A stretch of DNA of 64,000 bases, taken from contig NZ_SZVS01000001.1 of assembly GCF_007670255.1 (NCBI RefSeq), positions 62,001 to 126,000 of the forward strand. Reading direction: 5' to 3'. Position 1 is the stretch's first letter, and each line of letters opens with the position of its first letter. A program made the translations under genes and the position numbers. Positions 1 to 9,607 of the stretch are shown piece after piece. This DNA is from Paenarthrobacter nicotinovorans (GTDB lineage Bacteria; Actinomycetota; Actinomycetes; Actinomycetales; Micrococcaceae). Below the pieces are notes generated by a model. The model searched no databases and was not told the DNA's origin. It was given only the letters and a program-made list of their open reading frames with translations.

Positions 1-2
1 TT

Positions 3-833
3 GGATGGACAGAGGAACTGGCCGTGAAAGCCGCTGCCCGTACGGACTCCCGCGCCCGCACTGACGAGAGGATCACCTTGGCAAAGCACGGTGCTGCCGA
101 CCCTTACAGCCTCGAAAACCAACTGCCGAAGTACAACTTCCACCCGGAAACCTGGGCATGGAGGACCGCCGACTACAGCCTTTATGTAACCCGCGCTCCA
201 GCCTCGGGGCAGCGCGTCTACGGTGACCGCCAAGTTACCTCCCCATGGGGACGGGGAAGCGGTGACAGCAGTGTGAGCAACATCTGGATGAGCGCAGCGC
301 TTATCAATATGCTGACAGTGATCCCTGGCGTCACCGTCTTCCACCGACTCCGGGCTCCCGGCACACCGCGGAAACCGCTGAACACCAAGTTCCCCATCGA
401 GCACGCTGTCCTGCATGGCTCCACCGTTTACCTGATCGACCCCAACGCCCTTTATTGGCCCCGCGATTCCCTGCGGTGGACGCAAAAGGGGAACGGCCGG
501 TACGGCCTCGGTCCCAAGGCATATTACAGCCGTAACCATGAAGGCCTGGTCGACGGCGCCCGCCGCTTCATGACCCTCCCGGGGGTTCAGCGAGTGGTAC
601 CAATACTCGGAATGAATACCACCCCTCTGTCGGGCATGGATTCGAGTCACAACCCGCCGATCTCGAACGAGCTGCGCTGGTCCCCTCAAGGCGTAGGACT
701 TTTTACCATCAATGAGATGATCGACTTCATCAGTTCCAGCATCATCAGGGCATTGCCGTCGTGGCAGGACAACCCGGAGCTCCGGACCGCCATGATCGAC
801 CTCCAGGAACGGAGCTTCTTCACCTTCAACTGA
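3..833 (+). CDS. Hypothetical protein, 5' end outside the window (possible NERD-like protein)
   Basis: The reading frame is open from the left edge of the window, so the gene is probably truncated. The first possible internal start is GTG at 24, which would give 269 residues. The middle part, around the stretch EHAVLHGSTVYLID, followed by a second strand-like block (GVQRVVPILGMN), faintly resembles the nuclease-related (NERD) fold. I cannot see a clear catalytic Glu-x-Lys, so that assignment is weak. There is no signal peptide or membrane segment in the visible part. It ends 29 bases before a strong bidirectional hairpin terminator and converges on the csbD-like gene. Its function is unknown. 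Confidence 0.6.
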   Translation, partial: GWTEELAVKAAARTDSRARTDERITLAKHGAADPYSLENQLPKYNFHPETWAWRTADYSLYVTRAPASGQRVYGDRQVTSPWGRGSGDSSVSNIWMSAALINMLTVIPGVTVFHRLRAPGTPRKPLNTKFPIEHAVLHGSTVYLIDPNALYWPRDSLRWTQKGNGRYGLGPKAYYSRNHEGLVDGARRFMTLPGVQRVVPILGMNTTPLSGMDSSHNPPISNELRWSPQGVGLFTINEMIDFISSSIIRALPSWQDNPELRTAMIDLQERSFFTFN

Positions 834-862
834 TCCGGCCGGGGCTTTCACGAGGGCACGAA

Positions 863-894
863 AAAGGCGCGCCCCGTTCGCTGAGCGCGCCTTT
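863..894. terminator. Bidirectional hairpin terminator
   Basis: A perfect 10-bp inverted repeat (AAAGGCGCGC / GCGCGCCTTT) flanks a 12-nt loop. It lies between two convergent genes and is A-rich on one side and T-rich on the other, so it can stop transcription from both directions. Confidence 0.85.
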
Positions 895-908
895 CCCGCA
901 AACCTCGG

Positions 909-1082
909 TCAGTGCTTGAAAGCGTCCTTGACCTTTTCGCCGGCCTGCTTCACATCGCCCTTGGCTTGATCTGCCTGGCCTTCAGCCTTCAGGCTCTCGT
1001 CGCCAGTGGCGTTGCCGGCAGCTTCCTTGCCCTTGCCGCCGGCCTTTTCGGCAGCGTTCTCAATCTTGTCGCCCAGTCCCAT
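909..1082 (-). CDS. CsbD-like general stress protein
   Basis: This gene encodes a 57-residue, highly charged, Ala/Gly/Lys-rich hydrophilic protein that begins MGLGDKIENAAEK and ends KVKDAFKH, the typical composition and length of the CsbD family. CsbD proteins are stress-induced cytoplasmic proteins of unknown biochemical role, sigma-B dependent in Bacillus. I chose the ATG at 1082 because an excellent Shine-Dalgarno sequence (GAGGAGGAA) lies just upstream. A longer in-frame start at 1139 would add 19 unrelated residues and overlap the upstream palindrome. A 20-bp perfect palindrome lies 47 bases upstream of the start and its core is shared with the catalase promoter region in this window, suggesting common stress control. 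Confidence 0.9.
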   Translation of the reverse strand: MGLGDKIENAAEKAGGKGKEAAGNATGDESLKAEGQADQAKGDVKQAGEKVKDAFKH

Positions 1083-1128
1083 GGTGTTCCTCCTCTGGTT
1101 GGCAGCCGTTCGCATTCGGCCTGCCTTC

Positions 1129-1148
1129 ATACTAAGCATGCTTAGTAT
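1129..1148. promoter_or_regulatory. 20-bp perfect palindrome (operator candidate) upstream of csbD-like gene
   Basis: The sequence around the core CTAAGCATGCTTAG is a perfect palindrome over 20 bp. It is in the upstream region of the CsbD-like gene. The same 14-bp core recurs upstream of the large catalase at 35647-35666. It is most simply read as the binding site of a dimeric stress regulator. Confidence 0.7.
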
Positions 1149-1203
1149 CTGGTTGGCAAGTCTTGGAGGCAGGAGTCAAGGGCACCGAACCGGCGCTGAC
1201 GTA

Positions 1204-2328
1204 TTACCTCGCAGCAGAATTGCCCGGTTCCAGGGTGTACTGCTTGGGCAGCTTCAGGCCCCGCTCCGCCACGACTTCCCGCAGCATGTCCGGGTAATCG
1301 GTGATGATGCCGTCGACGCCGTCGTCCATGAGCTTGCGCATGGTCGGTTTGTCATCGACGGTCCACGGGATGACTTGCATGCCCTTGGCGTGGGCACGAT
1401 TCACCATGTCGGCTGTCACGTAGGGGACATAGGTGGGCTCCGTGACGGTGCCGTTCTGCGGTGTGCCGTGGACGGGGGAGACGGCGTCGAAGCCAAGGGA
1501 AGCGGCCGCGTCCACCAGGTCCCCGCCAAAGTCGTCAGCGTCGATGCCGCCCAGCCAAGGCGACTTGCCCGGCTGTCCGGCCTGGAGGAAGTCCTTGTTC
1601 GTCAGGGCAACAGTGCGGATGCTTGGTTGGCGTTCCTTCACCAGGCGCAGCGAACCCCAGTCGAAGCTCTCGATGGAAACCCGTTCAGCCATGTGTGCGG
1701 CGTTGATTTCGCGCAGGGCGACATCGACGAACTGTTCACGCGGGGCCGTCTGTTCCGGGGCGCCGGCCTCTACCTTCGTTTCGATATTGAACTTGACCTG
1801 GCTGGCACGGTAGCGGTTGGCCAGGTCGAAGACCTCTGCCAGGGTTGGCATCTTGGCGCCGGGAGAAGCTTGCTGTCCCGGGAACTGAGGCAGCGTTTGG
1901 GATCCGCAGTCCAGGCTTCGGACCTGGGCGAAGGTGAGGTCCTTGATGTATTTGCCGACGTAGGGGTAGGAAGGGTCGCCCGGGACAACGGGTGCGGTGT
2001 CCTTGCACTTTTGGCCGCTGATCTTCCGGTCATGAGTGATGACCTCGCGGCCGTCCTTGGTGATCTGGAGGTCCATCTCCAGGGTGCTGACGCCTGTCTC
2101 GATGCCCTTGGCGAAGGAAGCCAACGTGGACTCGACGGTCAGTCCGATGCCGCCACGGTGTGCCTGTACGTCGAAGTGATTGTCGGAGCCGTTGGGGTTG
2201 GTGTCCGCAGCCTGGGCCGGGAGGGGTGTTCCCAAGGCGAGGGCTGCGGTGATGGCAGCCGCGGTCAGCAGCTTTGCGTATGCGTCGCCATGTCGAATGA
2301 TTCTGTGTTTTGCCTGGAATTGCGGCAT
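1204..2328 (-). CDS. Secreted glycerophosphodiester phosphodiesterase
   Basis: This is a 374-residue exported enzyme that hydrolyses glycerophosphodiesters to glycerol-3-phosphate and an alcohol. A Sec signal peptide is visible, with a hydrophobic stretch at about 19-34 and an AQA-A cleavage site near residue 40. The TIM-barrel GDPD signature follows: catalytic His57 in AHRGG, metal ligands Glu84 and Asp86 in EMDLQITKDG, catalytic His99 in ITHD, and the C-terminal PWTVD and GIITDYPD motifs. Residue 67 is Ser where most homologues have Asn (ENT). I chose the start at 2328 because it places the signal peptide at the N terminus; the frame is open far upstream but overlaps the rhodanese gene. It probably serves in scavenging phosphate or glycerol from lipid head groups. 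Confidence 0.9.
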   Translation of the reverse strand: MPQFQAKHRIIRHGDAYAKLLTAAAITAALALGTPLPAQAADTNPNGSDNHFDVQAHRGGIGLTVESTLASFAKGIETGVSTLEMDLQITKDGREVITHDRKISGQKCKDTAPVVPGDPSYPYVGKYIKDLTFAQVRSLDCGSQTLPQFPGQQASPGAKMPTLAEVFDLANRYRASQVKFNIETKVEAGAPEQTAPREQFVDVALREINAAHMAERVSIESFDWGSLRLVKERQPSIRTVALTNKDFLQAGQPGKSPWLGGIDADDFGGDLVDAAASLGFDAVSPVHGTPQNGTVTEPTYVPYVTADMVNRAHAKGMQVIPWTVDDKPTMRKLMDDGVDGIITDYPDMLREVVAERGLKLPKQYTLEPGNSAAR

Positions 2329-2471
2329 GGGGGATCCAGTCTTTCGTCTGTGAAGGGGGGGCGCTGTGAAGCGCCCTCCAAGTGTTACTGACTGGTAATT
2401 AACGCCCGGGGGTGGCTTTGTGAACACGAAGTGACGAGCAAGCGGGGTCCGTCCGAACCGGACCTTCGGAG

Positions 2472-2885
2472 CTAGTCGGATTCTGTGCGCTTCAGTGCCG
2501 CCCAGGCCTGGAAACCGCCAACGAGGTCCGTCGCGCGGGTCAGCCCCAGCCGTTGCAGGGTGTGCGCGGCAAGGCTGGAACTGTAGCCCTCGTTGCAGAC
2601 GATCACGATCCGCTGGGACGCGTCGCCGGCGGTTGGGATGCGGTGGGGGCTGGAGGGATCGAGCCGCCATTCGAGAACGTTTCGGTCAATGATGACCGCC
2701 CCAGGAAGCTCGCCGTCGCGGTCCCGTTGCTCCACCGGTCGTGTATCCACGACAAGGGCGCCTTCTTCGACCACTCGCTCCAAATCCGCCGGTTGAACAC
2801 GCTGCAGCCCGACGCGGCTCTCAGCCAGCAGTTGGTCGATCGTCAGGAACCCAGGGCCGCCGTCGGTGCTGTCCCGTTGCGTCAT
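2472..2885 (-). CDS. Rhodanese-like domain protein
   Basis: This is a single-domain rhodanese of 137 residues. The active-site loop is C-N-E-G-Y-S-S with the sulfur-carrying cysteine at about residue 97, preceded by the VVDTRP and PGAVIIDR motifs of the fold. It would carry persulfide sulfur in the cytoplasm. A GGAGG-like ribosome-binding site precedes the ATG. It is divergent from the formate dehydrogenase operon with about 220 bases between them. Rhodaneses can hand selenium or sulfur to other enzymes, so the position next to the selenium module may be meaningful, but this is inference. Confidence 0.88.
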   Translation of the reverse strand: MTQRDSTDGGPGFLTIDQLLAESRVGLQRVQPADLERVVEEGALVVDTRPVEQRDRDGELPGAVIIDRNVLEWRLDPSSPHRIPTAGDASQRIVIVCNEGYSSSLAAHTLQRLGLTRATDLVGGFQAWAALKRTESD

Positions 2886-3108
2886 GATGGTCCTCCCTAT
2901 GGCTGCCGGTTCGTCGGTCCTTCCACCATTAAACGAAAGAAATGTTGCCAGCGGTGGTACTTCCCGGGAACGGCGCCCAGGCGCCCGTCACCATAGAGGA
3001 AGCCGACGACGGCGGGCACGCACCCGCCGTCGTCCATCCGCCACCGCCGGGGACGACACGTACCGGTGGTCCTGTTGCTGCCGACGTGATTTGGGTTATG
3101 CTCCACAA

Positions 3109-6100
3109 ATGGCGCCGCGAAGTTTTCTTCAATGGCCGGTCGTCCGTCAACTGAGTACGGGCGACCTCTTGGGCCGCGGGCCGGCGGTGACGTCGGCCAA
3201 GACCAAGGCAACGACCCCGCGAACAGCTACTGCCGACCGTGTGGTGCAAAGCGTCTGTCCTTACTGCGCCGTTGGGTGTGGACAGCGGGTTTACGTCAAG
3301 GACGAGAAAGTCATCCAGATTGAGGGCGATCCGGATTCGCCGATCTCCCGCGGCCGCTTGTGTCCCAAAGGCTCAGCCAGCGAACAGCTGGTTAACTCTC
3401 CCGGCCGCCAGACCAAAGTGCTCTACCGTGCGCCGAAGTCCACCGAATGGGAGCACCTGGACCTCGGCACCGCCGTCGAGATGATCGCGGACAGGTTCAT
3501 CGAGACGCGCCGCCGGACATGGCAACAGCACGACGACCAAGGCCGGCTGCTGCGCCGGACCATGGGCATAGCCTCTTTGGGCGGTGCCACCTTGGACAAC
3601 GAGGAAAACTACCTCATCAAGAAGCTGTTCACAGCTGCAGGGGCGGTGCAGGTAGAGAACCAGGCCCGCATATGACACTCCGCCACGGTTCCCAGTTTGG
3701 GAGCCTCCTTTGGACGCGGCGGTGCTACGCAATCGCTGCAGGACATGGCCAACGCTGACTGCATCGTTATCCAGGGTTCCAATATGGCCGAGTGCCATCC
3801 TGTCGGCTATCAGTGGGTTGCCGAGGCCAAGGCCCGTGGAGCCAAGGTCATCCACGTTGATCCACGGTTTACACGGACTTCGGCCGTCTCGGACAAGCAC
3901 ATCCCCATCCGGGCCGGTTCCGATGTGGTACTTCTCGGTGCCCTGATCAACTACGTCCTCTCCAACGACTTCTGGTTCAAGGAGTACGTCAGCGCCTACA
4001 CCAACGCCGCCACATTGGTGCACCACGATTACCGGGACGCCGAGGACCTCGGTGGGCTGTTCTCCGGCTTCGATCCGGAGAGGGGCGCGTACGACATGTC
4101 CTCATGGGCATATTCCGAACGGGGCGATGGAACCATTGACGAACCGGGGGGCGGCTCCGAACACGGTGCCGATGCGACCGACCGGGCCGCGGGCCACGCG
4201 TATGGCAGTGGTGGTCCGCCCCTGGAGCATGCGGAGGTTGAGCGCGATGACACTTTGCAGGATCCCCGGACCGTCTTCCAGATCGTGAAGCGGCACTATG
4301 CCCGGTACACAGCTGACATGGTGCAGGACGTGTGCGGCATCAGCGTGGCGGACTTTGAGTATTTGGCCCGTGCCATCACGGAAAACTCGGGACGCGACCG
4401 GACCACCTGCTTCGCCTACGCCGTCGGTTGGACACAGCACTCGCTGGGCGCGCAGTTCATTCGTGCCGCCGCCATCCTGCAACTGCTGCTGGGAAACATG
4501 GGGCGCCCGGGCGGTGGAATCATGGCCCTGCGCGGGCATGCCAGCATCCAGGGCTCCACGGACATTCCCACCCTGTTCAACCTGCTTCCCGGTTACCTGC
4601 CAATGCCCAGTGCAGGCCGCCACGACACCCTGGATGACTATTTGGCAACCATCGGATCGAAGCAGCAGAAGGGCTACTGGGCCAACGCCGACGCGTACAC
4701 CATCAGCCTGCTCAAGGCCTGGTGGGGAGAGGCCGCGAGCGCGGACAACGACTGGGCGTACGACTACCTGCCCCGGCTGACCGGAGCACACGGAACCTAC
4801 GAGACTGTCATGGGCATGCTCGAGGACGAAGTGGAAGGCTACTTCGTGCTCGGACAGAATCCGGCAGTGGGCTCGGCCCACGGGCGCATGCAGCGCTTGG
4901 CCATGGCGCATTTGAAGTGGATGGTGGTTCGCGATCTGAACCTCATTGAGTCGGCGACCTGGTGGAAGGACAGCCCCGAGATCGAATCCGGGGAGCTGCG
5001 GACCGAGGACATTGAAACAGAAGTGTTCTTCCTGCCGGCAGCAACACATGTGGAGAAGGCAGGGTCCTTCACACAGACCCAGCGGCTGCTTCAGTGGCGG
5101 CACCAGGCTGTGGCGCCGCCAGGGGAGTGCCAAAGCGAGCTTCAGTTCTTCTTCGAGCTCGGCCGTCGGATCCGGGAGAAGCTTGCCGGTTCCGACGACG
5201 AACGGGACCGGCCGCTGCTCGACCTGACCTGGGACTATCCCACGGACGAACACGGCGACCCTGACGCGGAGGCAGTACTGGCTGAGATCAACGGCCGTCA
5301 TCTCGTCGGGCCCGACGCCGGAGAACCCCTCTCCGCCTACACCGAACTTCGTGCCGACGGTTCCACGGCCGCAGGTTGCTGGATCTACACCGGTGTGTAC
5401 GCTGACGGCGTCAACCATGCCGCCAACCGGAAACCGGGCCAGGAACAGGGGCCGGCCGCTTCGGAATGGGGTTGGGCATGGCCGGCGAACCGCAGGATCC
5501 TTTACAACCGCGCGTCGGCGGACCCCGCTGGTAAACCGTGGAGCGAGCGCAAGAGATACATCTGGTGGGATCAGGACCAGGGCAAATGGATCGGCGACGA
5601 TGTTCCCGACTTCCCGCTCGACCGTGCCCCGGGCAGCCATCCTGATCCCTCCGTGGGTGGTCCCGAAGCCCTGGGCGGTGACGATCCCTTCATCATGCAG
5701 GCCGACGGCAAGGGCTGGCTGTTCGCGCCCAAGGGACTGTTGGATGGGCCGTTGCCCACCCACTACGAGGCCCAGGAATCGCCGGTGGCCAATGCGCTCT
5801 ACCCGCAGCAGCAAAACCCCGCGCGGCTGGTGTTCCCCCGCGCCGACAACCCCAGTGCCCCGAGCGCGGGAACATCCGGAGCGGAGGTCTACCCCTACGT
5901 TTTCACCACGTACCGCCTCACCGAGCACCATACGGCGGGCGGGATGAGCCGGTGGTTGCCGTACCTGTCCGAACTCCAACCGGAAATGTTCTGCGAGGTC
6001 TCCCCTGAATTGGCGGCTGAACGGGGGCTGGAGCCGTACGGCTGGGCCACGATCATTTCGCCGCGCTCCGCCATCGAGGCGAAGGTGCTTGTCACCGACC

Positions 6101-6429
6101 GGATGGCGCCGCTGAAAGTCGGCGGCCACACGGTGCACCAGATCGGGCTGCCCTACCACTGGGGCGTCGGCAGCAACGCCGTTGTAAGCGGTGATGCGGC
6201 CAACGACCTCCTGGGCGTAACCCTTGATCCGAACGTTCAGATCCAGGAATCGAAGGTTGCCTCCTGCGACATCCGTCCGGGCCGTCGGCCGCGCGGAGAG
6301 GACCTTCTTACCTTGGTTGCCGAGTACCGGCAGCGGGCCGGAGTGACCATCGCGACCGGCAACGCCGCCGTCACCGACCCGGAGGCTGAAGGCATTGACC
6401 CTGCTACCGAAACGACGTTGGAGGACTAG
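3109..6429 (+). CDS. fdhA: Selenocysteine-containing formate dehydrogenase, catalytic subunit
   Basis: This is the molybdopterin catalytic subunit, which oxidises formate to CO2. The frame is interrupted by TGA at 3673-3675 and continues without another break to 6429. Read as selenocysteine (residue 189), the context is NQARI-U-HSATV, which matches the QAR-U-H active site of Sec-type formate dehydrogenases; the total is 1106 residues. An N-terminal [4Fe-4S] site is formed by Cys50, Cys53, Cys57 and Cys85. A SECIS-like hairpin follows the TGA and the complete Sec machinery lies immediately downstream. I placed the start at ATG 3109, where similarity to actinobacterial homologues (W-P-V-x-R-Q-L) begins; the ribosome-binding site is weak, so the start is uncertain. 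No Tat signal is evident, so the active site is probably cytoplasmic. It is directly followed by the Fe-S and membrane subunits. Confidence 0.95.
3676..3705 (+). promoter_or_regulatory. SECIS-like hairpin for UGA recoding
   Basis: Immediately after the UGA at 3673-3675 the mRNA can form an 8-bp stem, GGUUCCCA (3687-3694) with UGGGAGCC (3698-3705), containing one G-U pair and a 3-nt loop. It starts about 11 nt after the UGA, the position expected of a bacterial SECIS element recognised by SelB. Its role follows from position and from the selB gene in the window; the fold was drawn by eye. Confidence 0.75.
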
Positions 6430-7440
6430 ATGGGCCAGTTGTCCGGACCGACAGACCCCACCACCGATGCCCACTGGGAGCACAACCATCCCCGCAAGGG
6501 GTTCTTCACCGACACTTCCATCTGCATCGGCTGCAAGGCTTGCGAAGTCGCCTGCAAGGAGTGGAACCACAATCCGCAAGACGGAAACCTCGAACTGCTC
6601 GGATCCTCCTATGACAACACCGGATCACTCGGCGCCAATACCTGGCGGCATGTCGCCTTCATCGAGCAGGGACAGGATCGCATCGTCGAGGCGCGCGAAT
6701 CAGGCCGGGCCCTGGTCAACCTGGGAATGCCACGCATAGGTCCTCCTACGCCGGTGGCGCCTGAAGACAGCGACCTCACCGAGGCGGACACCACCCCGCC
6801 GGACACAGCAGATTTCCGATGGCTGATGTCTTCCGATGTGTGCAAGCACTGCACGCACGCCGGTTGCCTTGATGTCTGCCCCACCGGAGCCCTGTTCCGC
6901 ACTGAATTCGGGACTGTGGTGGTGCAGGACGACGTTTGCAACGGCTGTGGAACCTGCGTGGCGGGGTGCCCGTTCGGAGTCATCGAACGCCGAAGCAACG
7001 GCACGGTCAAAGTGGCCGCCAACAGGGACGACCAGCACGCCGGACATCCCGTGGTACCGAATGCAGGCGTCGCCCAGAAATGCACCCTGTGCTACGACCG
7101 GCTGGTCGACGACGAGACGCCCGCCTGTGCCAAGGCATGCCCGACGACCTCCATCAAGTTCGGCGACCACGACCACATGGTGGAGACGGCCAAGGAACGA
7201 GTGGCTGAGCTGCATTCCAAAGGCCTGACGGAAGCCAGGCTGTACGGCGCCAATGAAAACGACGGCGTTGGCGGAACAGGATCGGTCTTCCTGTTACTGG
7301 ACGAACCAGAAGTCTATGGACTTCCGCCGGACCCCCGGGTGCCCACAGCTGTTCTGCCGAAGATGTACCGGAGGGCAGGCATGGCCGTAGCGGGTATGGC
7401 GGCGGCGGCTGTGGTTGCCTTCCTGGGAGGACGCGCATGA
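6430..7440 (+). CDS. fdhB: Formate dehydrogenase iron-sulfur subunit
   Basis: This is a 336-residue electron-transfer subunit with four ferredoxin-type [4Fe-4S] cysteine groups: C32-x2-C-x2-C-x3-C; the group in VCKHCTHAGCLDVCP; CNGCGTCVAGCP; and CTLCYDRL together with CAKACP. It would pass electrons from FdhA to the membrane subunit. A hydrophobic C-terminal segment near AGMAVAGMAAAAVVAFL may anchor it. The ATG follows the fdhA stop codon directly, and the stop overlaps the next start by four bases (ATGA), so the three subunits are translationally coupled. Confidence 0.94.
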   Translation: MGQLSGPTDPTTDAHWEHNHPRKGFFTDTSICIGCKACEVACKEWNHNPQDGNLELLGSSYDNTGSLGANTWRHVAFIEQGQDRIVEARESGRALVNLGMPRIGPPTPVAPEDSDLTEADTTPPDTADFRWLMSSDVCKHCTHAGCLDVCPTGALFRTEFGTVVVQDDVCNGCGTCVAGCPFGVIERRSNGTVKVAANRDDQHAGHPVVPNAGVAQKCTLCYDRLVDDETPACAKACPTTSIKFGDHDHMVETAKERVAELHSKGLTEARLYGANENDGVGGTGSVFLLLDEPEVYGLPPDPRVPTAVLPKMYRRAGMAVAGMAAAAVVAFLGGRA

Positions 7441-8528
7441 CGCTCTCGGAATTCGACAATGTGCGGCCGGCAGAGCCTGCCCGCCGACGGCGTCAGGACG
7501 CCAAACCAGGCGAGCGCCGCCGTCGGGACAATGGGGACGGCTCACGGGAAATGCCCATGGTTCCTGAGGCGGAGTTCACCTCCTACTATGGCCGTCCGGT
7601 GGTCAAGCCAGCCCCTTGGGGTGAGGACGTTGCACTCTACCTGTTCCTTGGCGGCGTCGCCGGGGGTTCTGCGCTGCTTGGCCTTGGTGGGCAACTGACT
7701 GGACGCCCGATGCTGCGCCGGAATGCCCGGCTGGGTGCTTTGGCTGCAATCAGTGTCGGTGCCGGGGCGTTGGTGAAGGATCTGGGCAGGCCCGAGCGCT
7801 TCTTGAACATGCTGCGGACCTTCAAAGTGACTTCGCCGATGAGCGTTGGTTCCTGGATCCTCAGTGCGTTCAGCGCGGGTACGGCCGTCACGGCGGTAGC
7901 GGAGATTGACAGATTGACCGGGTCCAAGCTGCCTTTGGGTCCGTTGCGGAAGGTCCTGCGGGCCCTCGAGGGACCAGCCGGGTTTGAGGCGGCAGCCTTT
8001 GCAGGTCCGCTGGCGGCGTACACGGCTGTCCTGCTGGGTGACACCGCCACACCAACGTGGAACGCTGCACACGAGGAATTGCCGTTTGTCTTCGTGAGTT
8101 CGGCCTGCCTTGCCTCGGCTGGACTTGCCATGGTCACCACACCAGTAGAGGAGGCAGGTCCTGCCCGGAAGCTCGCCGTATTGGGCGTTCTGGGTGATGT
8201 GGCAGCCATGAAGGTGATGGAACGCCGGATGGACCCGGTAGCGGCCGAGCCACTGCACCTGGGCAAAGCCGGGACAATGCTCACCTGGAGCGAGCGGCTG
8301 GCGGTCGGCGGCGGGCTCTTCTCATTGCTGGCCGGGCGCAACCGCGCGGTAGCAGCGGCTTCGGGGCTCGCGTTGCTGGCCGCCTCGGCCCTTACACGGT
8401 TCGGGGTGTTCGAGGCGGGCCTGGCATCGGCACGGGATCCGCGCTACACGATCGAACCGCAAAAGAACCGCTTGGCTGCCCGGCGTGCTGCCGGAGTAAC
8501 CAACGACGCCATCACTACCGGCAGCTGA
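7437..8528 (+). CDS. NrfD/PsrC-type membrane subunit of formate dehydrogenase
   Basis: This 363-residue protein has a charged N-terminal region of about 60 residues followed by multiple hydrophobic helices (for example LFLGGVAGGSALLGLGG and SWILSAFSAGTAVTAVAE), typical of NrfD/PsrC quinone-interacting subunits. The motif VKDLGRPERFLNMLRTFKVTSPMSVGSW is characteristic of that family. It would connect the formate dehydrogenase to the menaquinone pool in place of a cytochrome b subunit. It overlaps the Fe-S subunit gene by four bases and converges on selD with only 10 bases between the stops. Confidence 0.88.
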   Translation: MTLSEFDNVRPAEPARRRRQDAKPGERRRRDNGDGSREMPMVPEAEFTSYYGRPVVKPAPWGEDVALYLFLGGVAGGSALLGLGGQLTGRPMLRRNARLGALAAISVGAGALVKDLGRPERFLNMLRTFKVTSPMSVGSWILSAFSAGTAVTAVAEIDRLTGSKLPLGPLRKVLRALEGPAGFEAAAFAGPLAAYTAVLLGDTATPTWNAAHEELPFVFVSSACLASAGLAMVTTPVEEAGPARKLAVLGVLGDVAAMKVMERRMDPVAAEPLHLGKAGTMLTWSERLAVGGGLFSLLAGRNRAVAAASGLALLAASALTRFGVFEAGLASARDPRYTIEPQKNRLAARRAAGVTNDAITTGS

Positions 8529-8538
8529 AACCGCCGCC

Positions 8539-9564
8539 CTAGCGGATCTCGATTCCTTGGCCTGCGGTGGTGTGGCCGATCACTGGGTACCCCGGCAGTT
8601 CTCCGATCACCAACAGGCCACCTGAAGTCTGTGCGTCCGCCATAAGCAGCAGATCGTCCTCGGTGACGCCGGGCGCTGACACCACATGCGGCTGAACCCA
8701 TTCGAGGTTGCGTCGCGTGCCGCCGGATACAAAGCCGTCCCGCAGTGCTTCCAGGGCACCGTCGAGGAGTGGCACCGCTTTCAGATCGATCACCGCGCCA
8801 ACGCCGGAGGCGCGGAGCATCTTGTGCAGATGGCCGAGCAATCCGAAACCGGTCACATCGGTGGCCGCACGAACACCCGCGGCCACCGCTGCTTCGGAAG
8901 CTTCTCGGTTCAGGGCCGCCATCGTCTCTACTGCTTCGGCGAAAACCTCACCGGTCTTCTTGTGGCGGTTGTTGAGGAGTCCGACGCCGAGTGGCTTGGT
9001 CAGGGTGATGGGCAACCCGGGCTGCGCGGCGTCGTTGCGGAGCAGTCTGTCCGGATGGGCGACGCCGGTCACCGCCATACCGTACTTGGGCTCGGGATCG
9101 TCGATGGAATGCCCGCCCAGCACGGGACACCCCGCTTGGGACGCGACACTCAGGCCTCCGCGGAGTACTTCGGTCATCAATTCCATCGGCAGAACGCCCC
9201 GTGGCCAGCCCACCAAGTTGATGGCCGTGACCGGCTGCCCACCCATGGCATAGATGTCCGATAGGGCGTTCGCTGCGGCAATCCGGCCCCAGTCGAAGGC
9301 GTCGTTGACCACCGGGGTGAAGAAATCAGCAGTGGACAGAACCGCCAGATCGTTGCGCACGAGGACCGCTGCCGCGTCGTCGCCATTGTCCAGGCCGACC
9401 AGGACCTTTGCGTCCGGCTGGCCGATCAGCCCGCGCACCGCATCTTCGAGTTCTCCAGGTGGGATCTTGCACGCGCAACCGCCGCCGTGGGCATAGTCGG
9501 TCAGACGGATCGCGTGCTCAGTGCGACCATCAGCTTCCGTAATTGTTGCCTGGGTCTCATTCAC
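8539..9564 (-). CDS. selD: Selenide, water dikinase
   Basis: SelD makes selenophosphate from selenide and ATP, the selenium donor for Sec-tRNA synthesis. The 341-residue protein shows the N-terminal active-site loop HGGGCACK with Cys30 and Lys33 (a cysteine, not selenocysteine, version), the GLDNGDDAAA and TADFFTPVVNDAFDWGRIAAANALSDIYAMGG blocks, and the C-terminal TDVTGFGLLGHL motif. The start is GTG at 9564, just before the conserved region; upstream sequence runs into the tRNA-Sec gene on the other strand. It is encoded opposite to fdh and selAB, back-to-back with the tRNA gene. Confidence 0.95.
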   Translation of the reverse strand: MNETQATITEADGRTEHAIRLTDYAHGGGCACKIPPGELEDAVRGLIGQPDAKVLVGLDNGDDAAAVLVRNDLAVLSTADFFTPVVNDAFDWGRIAAANALSDIYAMGGQPVTAINLVGWPRGVLPMELMTEVLRGGLSVASQAGCPVLGGHSIDDPEPKYGMAVTGVAHPDRLLRNDAAQPGLPITLTKPLGVGLLNNRHKKTGEVFAEAVETMAALNREASEAAVAAGVRAATDVTGFGLLGHLHKMLRASGVGAVIDLKAVPLLDGALEALRDGFVSGGTRRNLEWVQPHVVSAPGVTEDDLLLMADAQTSGGLLVIGELPGYPVIGHTTAGQGIEIR

Positions 9565-9607
9565 CCGTTCAGCGTAACCCCCTAAGGCACCTGCTATATT
9601 GAGGCGC

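Noticed and set aside
1006-2391. 461-residue + strand frame over the glycerophosphodiesterase
   Set aside because: Antisense to a gene with clear signal peptide and catalytic motifs; no plausible ribosome-binding site or domain.
3673-3675. Premature stop or frameshift in fdhA
   Set aside because: The TGA is at the known Sec position, is followed by a SECIS-like hairpin, the frame continues unchanged and all Sec genes are adjacent.
4102-6579. 825-residue open frame on the - strand inside fdhA/fdhB
   Set aside because: It lies antisense to strongly conserved formate dehydrogenase coding sequence; in this GC-rich DNA long antisense frames are common and its translation shows no recognisable motifs.
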